A DNA stretch of 11,787 nt, taken from Bacteroidales bacterium (lineage in GTDB: Bacteria; Bacteroidota; Bacteroidia; Bacteroidales; UBA12077). The stretch lies in contig JAUVUS010000027.1 in the NCBI GenBank assembly GCA_030600865.1, forward strand, positions 1 to 11,787, given 5' to 3'. A model generated the notes under the pieces. That model was given only the letters and a program-made list of their open reading frames with translations, was not told the origin of the DNA and made no database searches. This document shows positions 6,307-11,787 of the stretch, piece by piece (the stretch's first letter is position 1; every line of letters starts with the position of its first letter). The position numbers and the translations under genes are program-made.

Positions 6307-7836
6307 ATGAAATTGACAATTGGGAAAAAATTAGTTATCGGATTTGGAATTATACTACTTGCAGTAATAGTAAATGCAGTAATTATTTTAAATTCATCAA
6401 TTAAAAATAGTAATCTGAATACTCAGATTATTGAAAACTACAGTCCTTCAGAAACCAATTTAAATAAACTAAGACAATTATTAGTTGATTCAAAGATCCT
6501 TATAAAAAACTGGGTATATATTGAGAAACAAGACAATACTCCTGATAAGATCAAGTTAATTGAACTACATGATAAAGATTTTCCAAATACATTAAACGAG
6601 CTCAATAATTTATCTGAGAGCTGGGTAGAAGATAACAAGAAATTACTTTTACAAGTCGAAATATTGGTTACTGATTCTATTACTCCTTTGCATAACATTG
6701 TAATAAGTCAGTTAAACTCCTTTGAGAGTTATGACGATTTAATGATAATTTTCGAAGTAATGCCATTGGTTGAAGAACAAGGCGACATAATAGTAAAAAC
6801 CGATAAAGCTGTAGCTATTCTTGATGAGTTAATTAGTTATCAATCGGACTTAACGAATAGCTCAATTAACAAAATGCAAAGTTCGTTTAAGAATTTCCCG
6901 AAAATTATTTTTATCACAACATTTATAATAATTATAATATTTGTATTAGTTATTTTTTACTTTAATAAAACGGTTACAGTACCTATTAAAAAAGGAGTTG
7001 ATTTTGCAAAAGCAATTGAAAGCGGAGATTTAACTGTAAGTGTAGATATTAAGCAAAATGACGAGATTGGAGATTTAGCAAATTCATTAAGTAATATGGC
7101 TAATAAGTTAAATGAAATGGTAACTTCCTTAACTGAATCTTCGAATTATATTACTAAAGCAAGCGTGAATATTACACAAAAATCTCAGGAATTAGCTAAT
7201 GGTGCTAATTCGCAAGCTTCTTCTTCAGAAGAACTGGCATCATCAATGGAAGAAATGGCAGCTAATATTCAACAAAATTCTGATTATTCGAAAGAGACTG
7301 AAAAAATTTCTTTAAGTGCTGCTAAAAATAGTGAAGAAGTTGGTTCTGCTGCAAATAACAGTTTAATATCTATTAAATCTATTGCAGAAAAAATTGGAAT
7401 AATTAATGATATTGCATTTCAGACTAACATACTAGCATTAAATGCTGCTGTTGAAGCTGCCCGAGCCGGTGAGCATGGAAAAGGTTTTGCAGTTGTTGCT
7501 GCTGAAGTACGAAAACTAGCTGAACGAAGTAAAATTTCTGCCGAAGAAATTGAAGAATTATCAAAATCTAGTGTAACAGCAACAGAAAGAGCTCAGGAAT
7601 TAGTAAACAAAGTGGTTCCTGAAATTGAAAAGACCTCTAAATTAGTTCAGGAAATTGCCGCTGCAACTAACGAACAAAATGCCGGGGCCAATCAAGTAAA
7701 TAGTGCTTTACAATCTTTAAATCAGATTACACAACAAAATGCAGCATTATTTCAAACTTTAGCTGATGATGCAACTAATTTATCAAATCAGGCAGATGTA
7801 TTAAATGAGGTAATTACTTATTTTAAAACAAAATAG
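6307..7836 (+). CDS. Methyl-accepting chemotaxis protein (transmembrane receptor)
   Basis: The 509 residues have the classic receptor order. A short cytoplasmic start is followed by TM1 (about 8-29), a periplasmic, largely helical domain (30-197) with no PAS/Cache motif I can see, TM2 (198-219), a HAMP domain (220-272, with [18 protein letters not shown] and [10 protein letters not shown]) and a long coiled-coil signalling domain. The hairpin tip that contacts CheA and CheW is unmistakable: [20 protein letters not shown], then [20 protein letters not shown] (367-406). Likely adaptation helices are rich in E/Q/S, for instance [20 protein letters not shown] (302-320). There is no C-terminal NWETF-type CheR tether. 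No cheA, cheW, cheB or cheR is in the window. It follows the YfiR-like gene by 11 nt and is most likely in the same transcript. It may feed chemotaxis, gliding or another Che-type output. Confidence 0.95.
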   Translation: MKLTIGKKLVIGFGIILLAVIVNAVIILNSSIKNSNLNTQIIENYSPSETNLNKLRQLLVDSKILIKNWVYIEKQDNTPDKIKLIELHDKDFPNTLNELNNLSESWVEDNKKLLLQVEILVTDSITPLHNIVISQLNSFESYDDLMIIFEVMPLVEEQGDIIVKTDKAVAILDELISYQSDLTNSSINKMQSSFKNFPKIIFITTFIIIIIFVLVIFYFNKTVTVPIKKGVDFAKAIESGDLTVSVDIKQNDEIGDLANSLSNMANKLNEMVTSLTESSNYITKASVNITQKSQELANGANSQASSSEELASSMEEMAANIQQNSDYSKETEKISLSAAKNSEEVGSAANNSLISIKSIAEKIGIINDIAFQTNILALNAAVEAARAGEHGKGFAVVAAEVRKLAERSKISAEEIEELSKSSVTATERAQELVNKVVPEIEKTSKLVQEIAAATNEQNAGANQVNSALQSLNQITQQNAALFQTLADDATNLSNQADVLNEVITYFKTK

Positions 7837-7856
7837 AATTTGTTAAACACAAAGTA

Positions 7857-7885
7857 AAAGGCGGCTCAATGGGCCACCTTTTTTT
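7857..7885. terminator. Intrinsic terminator after the MCP gene
   Basis: AAAGGCGGCTC (7857-7867) pairs with GGGCCACCTTT (7871-7881) through an 11-bp stem with one C-A mismatch and one G-T wobble and a 3-nt loop. A T-run extends to 7885. On the minus strand the stem is followed by a shorter TTTT, so it may also serve the convergent acr3 gene. Confidence 0.8.
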
Positions 7886-7906
7886 ATGCTCAACTGAATT
7901 ATAAAA

Positions 7907-8935
7907 TCAATACTTCCATTTATTAGCGAATGTCACAAGGGATAGCATTATAGGAACTTCGACCAAAACTCCAACTACAGTTACCAGTGCTGCAGGTGAT
8001 TGTAACCCGAACAAAGCAATTGCAACCGCTACTGCCAATTCAAAAAAGTTGCTTGCGCCTATCATTGCAGCAGGCGAATTAATATTATGTGGTAATTTTA
8101 GTTTTCGACCACTAAACCAGGCAATGAAAAATATAAAATAAGTTTGAATAACTAAAGGAACTGCTACCAGTAAGATAATAAAAGGATTGTTCAGTATGTT
8201 TGTACCTTGAAATGCAAAAAGCAGTACCAATGTAACCAAAAGAGCTAAAATTGAAACAGGTTTTAATTTGGGCAAGAATTCTTTTTTAAACCACTCTTCT
8301 CCTTTGAAACGAGCTAATAATTTATGAGTAATGTATCCGGCTACTAAAGGAATCACAACAAAAATAATAATACTAGTAACAAGTGTTTCATAAGGAATCT
8401 GAATATTAGTAATTCCAAGTAATAAACCTACTATTGGAACAAAAGCAACAAGTATAATTAAATCGTTTACTGAAACTTGTACTAATGTATAATTTGGGTC
8501 ACCGTTTGTTAAATATGACCATACAAAAACCATAGCTGTACATGGCGCTGCTCCTAAAAGTATTGCTCCTGCAATATATTCGCCTGCTAATTCAGGTTCA
8601 ATATATGCACCATAAAGTTTTGAAAAGAAAATCCATGCAAAAAATGCCATTGTAAAAGGCTTAATCAACCAGTTAACAACTAATGTCAGGATTAATCCTT
8701 TAGGTCTTTTACCGATATTCTTTATACTTGAAAAGTCCACTTGCAACATCATTGGGTAAATCATAAGCCAAATTAATACAGCTACAGGAATATTCACTTT
8801 GAACATTTCTATTTGACTCAAGAATTGCATGCTGTCACCAAAAAAATGTCCAATAGTAATACCACCGGCTATACATAATGCAACCCAAAGTGATAAATAT
8901 TTTTCAAAGAATCCAATGCGTTTTTTTTGTGCCAT
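7907..8935 (-). CDS. acr3: Arsenite efflux permease, Acr3 family
   Basis: Acr3 (BASS superfamily) exports arsenite, As(III), across the inner membrane using the proton gradient. The 342-residue protein shows about ten hydrophobic segments. It carries the family signatures: [13 protein letters not shown] (56-68), the loop [15 protein letters not shown] (128-142) with the essential cysteine at C132, [12 protein letters not shown] (157-168), [11 protein letters not shown] (296-306) with E299, and VLVEVPIML (323-331) with E326. It starts 2 nt after the stop of arsC on the same strand, so the two are surely one transcript: arsenate is reduced first and the arsenite expelled by this pump. The reader should not confuse it with ArsB, a different fold. 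It ends convergent with the chemoreceptor gene. Confidence 0.96.
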   Translation of the reverse strand: MAQKKRIGFFEKYLSLWVALCIAGGITIGHFFGDSMQFLSQIEMFKVNIPVAVLIWLMIYPMMLQVDFSSIKNIGKRPKGLILTLVVNWLIKPFTMAFFAWIFFSKLYGAYIEPELAGEYIAGAILLGAAPCTAMVFVWSYLTNGDPNYTLVQVSVNDLIILVAFVPIVGLLLGITNIQIPYETLVTSIIIFVVIPLVAGYITHKLLARFKGEEWFKKEFLPKLKPVSILALLVTLVLLFAFQGTNILNNPFIILLVAVPLVIQTYFIFFIAWFSGRKLKLPHNINSPAAMIGASNFFELAVAVAIALFGLQSPAALVTVVGVLVEVPIMLSLVTFANKWKY

Positions 8936-8937
8936 AT

Positions 8938-9354
8938 CTATTTTATATTTTCAGTATAGAATTTTGAAAATGCTTCTTTAATTTCATCTCGCACACGATA
9001 AAACTCGCTCATTATAAACTCTTTGGAACCTTTAACATGTGATGGATCATCAAAACCAATATGTAACCTATTTTTAACCTTTCCTGTAAAGGTAGGGCAA
9101 GCTTCATTTGCTCCACCACAAACAGTTATTACATAATTCCATTCATCATTTAAATATTTTTCAACTTGGTCTGAGGCATGAAAGCTAATATCAATACCAA
9201 TTTCTTTCATTACTAAAACAGCCTTCGAATTCAGTTTGCCAGAAGCTTCAGTTCCAGCTGACAAAACAGTAATCTTTTTATCAAATGACTGCAGAAATCC
9301 CTGGGCCATTTGACTACGACACGAATTACCTGTGCAAAGGATTAAAATTTTCAT
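8938..9354 (-). CDS. arsC: Arsenate reductase, thioredoxin-coupled LMW-phosphatase type
   Basis: The 138-residue enzyme reduces arsenate to arsenite. The N-terminal phosphate-binding loop C7-T-G-N-S-C12-R-S is that of low-molecular-weight tyrosine phosphatases, with C7 the nucleophile. FDDPSH (101-106) supplies the catalytic aspartate. The second and third redox cysteines are C79 and C86 in CGGANEAC, with the same six-residue spacing as Cys82/Cys89 of Staphylococcus aureus pI258 ArsC, so the enzyme should be recycled by thioredoxin rather than glutaredoxin. It is the first gene of an arsC-acr3 operon with a good promoter at 9385-9414. No ArsR-like repressor gene is adjacent, so regulation must come from elsewhere or be absent. 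Identity very sure. Confidence 0.95.
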   Translation of the reverse strand: MKILILCTGNSCRSQMAQGFLQSFDKKITVLSAGTEASGKLNSKAVLVMKEIGIDISFHASDQVEKYLNDEWNYVITVCGGANEACPTFTGKVKNRLHIGFDDPSHVKGSKEFIMSEFYRVRDEIKEAFSKFYTENIK

Positions 9355-9384
9355 TCTACAGTTATATTAAAAGAATAAATCATC

Positions 9385-9414
9385 CAAATATACACTATTT
9401 GTACATTTTTTCAA
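9385..9414 (-). promoter_or_regulatory. Promoter of the arsC-acr3 operon
   Basis: On the minus strand, TTG (9414-9412) is followed by exactly 19 nt and then TATATTTG (9392-9385), a perfect match to the Bacteroidota TTG-N19-TAnnTTTG promoter. The -7 box lies 30 nt before the arsC ATG. A near-dyad, ATGTAC-N7-GTATAT on the minus strand (9406-9388), overlaps the spacer and the -7 box. It would suit a repressor such as ArsR, though that is inference. Confidence 0.65.
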
Positions 9415-9433
9415 TTAAGAACTTACAAACAAA

Positions 9434-9456
9434 AAGCTGTGCAATACGCACAGCTT
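9434..9456 (-). terminator. Intrinsic terminator of the M3 peptidase gene
   Basis: AAGCTGTGC (9434-9442) and GCACAGCTT (9448-9456) form a perfect 9-bp stem with a 5-nt loop. Read on the minus strand, the stem runs straight into a T-rich tail (TTTTTGTTTG when counted from the last stem bases), placing the stop of transcription 30-50 nt past the peptidase stop codon. Confidence 0.85.
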
Positions 9457-9485
9457 GAATGTGTTTAAAATATATAATGTTATAA

Positions 9486-11561
9486 TTATAATCCTATAGA
9501 TTTCAAGAATGCCTTTTCATTCGGCTTTCTTCCAAGAAATTCTTTTACTATTTTCATTTCATCAATTGTAGAGCCACGTTCAAGAACCACTTTCTTTAAT
9601 TTTAGCCCGGTTTTCTGATCCATTATTCCGTTTTCCTCAAAAACAGAAAACATATCTTCAGCAAATACTTTAGCCCACAGATAACCGTAATAACCGGCAG
9701 CATAACCATTTAAGTGGCCAAACCCGGCTTCAAAATGTGTGCCTTGCTGAAATTTATATAAAGTAATTTCATTTTGTAGTTCTTTTACCAACTCAGTTGT
9801 GGTTTTTGGTCCATTAGCATCATATTTATCATGATAAGTCATATCCAGCGTTCCATAAAATATTTGTTGTATGGTCTGCAAACCTGAGCCTACATTTCTT
9901 GCAGCAATCATCTTATTGTGCAAATCTTTTGGTAAAACTTCTCCTGTGTTATAATGCTTTGCGAAAAGACTTAATGCTTCATAATTCCATGCCCAATTTT
10001 CAAAAATTTGCGATGGCATCTCAACAAAATCTCGTGCTACATTAGTTCCTGACTGAGCTGATAATTCAGCCTTAGTTAAAAGATCGTGCATTAAATGTCC
10101 AAACTCATGAAAGAAAGTTTCAACATCGTTATGTGGCATTAAAGCTGGAACATCATCAGTAGCTTTAGGAAAGTTACAAACTAAACTTGCTGTTGGGATT
10201 TGATATTTATCCCCTATTTGTTTCCCTGAAATCATTCCAAAACAAGCTGCATGACTAAATTTATTTTCACGTGGGAATAAATCTAAGTAGAAACGAGCGA
10301 TTAATTCATCGTTTTCTTTTACCTCATAAAAACGAACCTCATCACTCCATACTGATGGATTTTTAACTTCTTCGAATTTAACACCATAAAGATGCTGAGC
10401 AATTTTAAATAAACCATCGATAACATTACCAAGTTCAAAATATTCCTTTAGTTTCTGATTATCCAGTTCGTACTTATCCTTTAAAAGAATATTATTATAA
10501 AATGAAGCTTCCCACGAAGCTATTTTCTTTATAGAATTATCACCAATATATTTTCGTTTTACTTCTAAAAGTTCTTCATAATCACGTTCAGCTTTAGTAC
10601 GCACTTTTTCTTTCAAACTATTTTCGAAGTCCCACACGTTTTGTGGATTTTTAGCCATTCTATTTTCAGTTCTATACTCGGCAAAAGTTTTATAACCAAG
10701 TAAGGCAGCCAGTTTTTCTCTTTCAATTAAAATCTGTTTTAATATGTCGAGATTTTTATCAGCGGCAATATTCTTAAACTTTTTAGCAAGTTTTTCACGT
10801 GCTTCATTTGATTTTGAATATTTCATGAATGGAATATATGATGGATATTCCATGCCAATTTTATATGTTCCATCCTCTTGTCGATGTGCTTTTTTATAAT
10901 CATCTGGCAATCCATCAATTTGAGCTTCTGTAACAATTAAAAAATCCTTATGAGAACTAATATTTGAGTCAAACTGAATTCCCAGATCAGATAATTTATC
11001 TTGAATAACTTTTAATTCATCTCTTTTTTCTTTTGGTAAGGCAAAACCATTACGTTCGAACTCTTCAACAGTTTCTTTTAAATATTTTTTGTTTGCACCT
11101 GTTAACCTGTCGGCTTCTTCTTCTGATGCATATTTTTTTACAGCTTTGTATAGATCCTCACTTAAAGAAATCTCATTAAAAAATTTCCCAAATTCTGCTG
11201 TGCTTTCTAAACATTTATTTCTTATTTCATCATCCGGATGAACATAAGCTAACAAAGAAATCACCTCGTTAACTTTCATTAAATCATTGTAAATATTATC
11301 CAGCAATCGCATTGTATTTTCAAATGTTTTTTTATCTGAAGAAACCAAATAAATATTATTAAGATTTTCTTTTGCCAAATTAATTGCTTCAGATGTGGCA
11401 TCAGTAACATGCTGCGCCGTAACACTTTTAAAATCTATGGTTTGATTCAAATCATTAAATAATGGGTTTTTCATACTGATTTCGTTTTTATTACATGAAA
11501 TTAATCCTGTACCGATTAACAAAATTGTTAAAAAATAGTTTAGAGCTTTTACCTTTTTCAT
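9486..11561 (-). CDS. M3-family zinc metallopeptidase lipoprotein (oligopeptidase A/Dcp-like)
   Basis: This 691-residue protein belongs to the thimet oligopeptidase family, which cuts short peptides inside a deep channel. The zinc motif is H485-E-F-G-H489 in ETFFHEFGHLMHDLL, and E514 in FVEMPSQ is the expected third ligand. The substrate-binding loop GHLNGYAAGYYGYLWAKVF (615-633) carries the conserved glycines and tyrosines, and FYLDLFPRENKFSHAACFG (424-442) precedes the core. A long helical N-terminal part (40-300) is typical. The N-terminus KKVKALNYFLTILLIGTG-LISC is a type II signal with lipobox L-I-S-C23, so the enzyme is probably membrane-anchored outside the cytoplasm, unlike cytoplasmic E. 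coli PrlC. I cannot separate peptidyl-dipeptidase from endopeptidase activity from sequence alone. It is monocistronic with its own terminator, and divergent from the gene at 11661. Confidence 0.95.
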   Translation of the reverse strand: MKKVKALNYFLTILLIGTGLISCNKNEISMKNPLFNDLNQTIDFKSVTAQHVTDATSEAINLAKENLNNIYLVSSDKKTFENTMRLLDNIYNDLMKVNEVISLLAYVHPDDEIRNKCLESTAEFGKFFNEISLSEDLYKAVKKYASEEEADRLTGANKKYLKETVEEFERNGFALPKEKRDELKVIQDKLSDLGIQFDSNISSHKDFLIVTEAQIDGLPDDYKKAHRQEDGTYKIGMEYPSYIPFMKYSKSNEAREKLAKKFKNIAADKNLDILKQILIEREKLAALLGYKTFAEYRTENRMAKNPQNVWDFENSLKEKVRTKAERDYEELLEVKRKYIGDNSIKKIASWEASFYNNILLKDKYELDNQKLKEYFELGNVIDGLFKIAQHLYGVKFEEVKNPSVWSDEVRFYEVKENDELIARFYLDLFPRENKFSHAACFGMISGKQIGDKYQIPTASLVCNFPKATDDVPALMPHNDVETFFHEFGHLMHDLLTKAELSAQSGTNVARDFVEMPSQIFENWAWNYEALSLFAKHYNTGEVLPKDLHNKMIAARNVGSGLQTIQQIFYGTLDMTYHDKYDANGPKTTTELVKELQNEITLYKFQQGTHFEAGFGHLNGYAAGYYGYLWAKVFAEDMFSVFEENGIMDQKTGLKLKKVVLERGSTIDEMKIVKEFLGRKPNEKAFLKSIGL

Positions 11562-11595
11562 TTTATCCTGATTTTATAATGAAGTTTTAAGGTCA

Positions 11596-11603
11596 CAAAA
11601 ATA
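11596..11603 (-). promoter_or_regulatory. Possible -7 box for the M3 peptidase gene
   Basis: The minus strand reads TATTTTTG here, matching TAnnTTTG exactly, 34 nt before the peptidase ATG. No TTG stands at the usual -33 distance, so only half of the promoter is supported. Confidence 0.4.
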
Positions 11604-11660
11604 ATATTTTATAAATTACACGGTATTAATATTTAATTTTTCTTACAATAAGTTTTCGCT

Positions 11661-11787
11661 ATGAATATTAAAAGACTAGTTAACAATTTAAAAAACACTT
11701 ACATACTGCAAAAAATGCAATATCTTTCAGATCAAGAAGGGATAATGCGCAGATATATTCGAGAGAAAGAAAATTGGGATTTGCATC
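11661..11787 (+). CDS. 5' fragment of an unidentified gene (cut by window end)
   Basis: An ATG at 11661 opens a frame that runs for 42 codons to the window edge without a stop. It reads MNIKRLVNNLKNTYILQKMQ, then YLSDQEGIMRRYIREKENWD. The start is basic and helical with no signal peptide, so the product is probably cytoplasmic. The phrase GIMRRYIREKENWD reminds me of the beginnings of some Bacteroidota class I SAM-dependent methyltransferases, but no methyltransferase motif lies inside the window, so I would not name it. It is divergent from the peptidase gene across a 99-bp gap. Codon use is like its neighbours, which supports a real gene. Confidence 0.6.
   Translation, partial: MNIKRLVNNLKNTYILQKMQYLSDQEGIMRRYIREKENWDLH

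Noticed and set aside
6438..6698. Minus-strand open frame of 86 codons
   Set aside because: It is antisense to the sensory domain of the chemoreceptor, with no motif or promoter.

Overview
The window looks like chromosomal DNA from a low-GC member of the Bacteroidota, probably close to the Bacteroidales/Marinilabiliales; the order is inference. Three things point there. Start codons lack clear Shine-Dalgarno sequences. Several upstream regions carry TAnnTTTG-type -7 boxes. The MiaB, AspRS, TadA and YfiR-like proteins read like Bacteroidota versions. No rRNA, tRNA, CRISPR array, transposase or phage gene is visible.

Layout: (1) 1-804, the 3' part of miaB, broken by an in-frame TAA just before its TRAM domain, followed closely by a small AhpD-like carboxymuconolactone decarboxylase family gene (820-1164). 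(2) On the opposite strand, a stand-alone STAS-domain gene (1185-1490) and, behind it, the decayed C-terminal end of a sensor histidine kinase (1620-1784). (3) A secreted protein built from a very regular tryptophan-anchored repeat of about 31 residues (1953-2906), separated from the convergent aspS (2978-4729) by a terminator with a 20-bp perfect stem. (4) A 461-bp gap between the divergent aspS and tadA that is almost filled by a gene-less fold-back element with nested inverted repeats (4819-5141). (5) tadA (5191-5631), then a YfiR-like periplasmic protein and a methyl-accepting chemotaxis protein, 11 nt apart (5786-7836). (6) On the minus strand, a two-gene arsenic detoxification operon, arsC then acr3 (9354 to 7907), with a recognisable promoter and no arsR nearby. 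(7) A lipoprotein M3 metallopeptidase (9486-11561, minus), divergent from the first 42 codons of an unfinished gene (11661 onward).

Functionally the window mixes translation and tRNA modification (miaB, aspS, tadA), signalling (STAS protein, kinase remnant, YfiR-like protein plus chemoreceptor), arsenic resistance and peptide turnover. I see no large multi-gene novel system. The best leads are the fold-back element, the YfiR-like/chemoreceptor pair, the 31-residue repeat protein and the internal stop in miaB.
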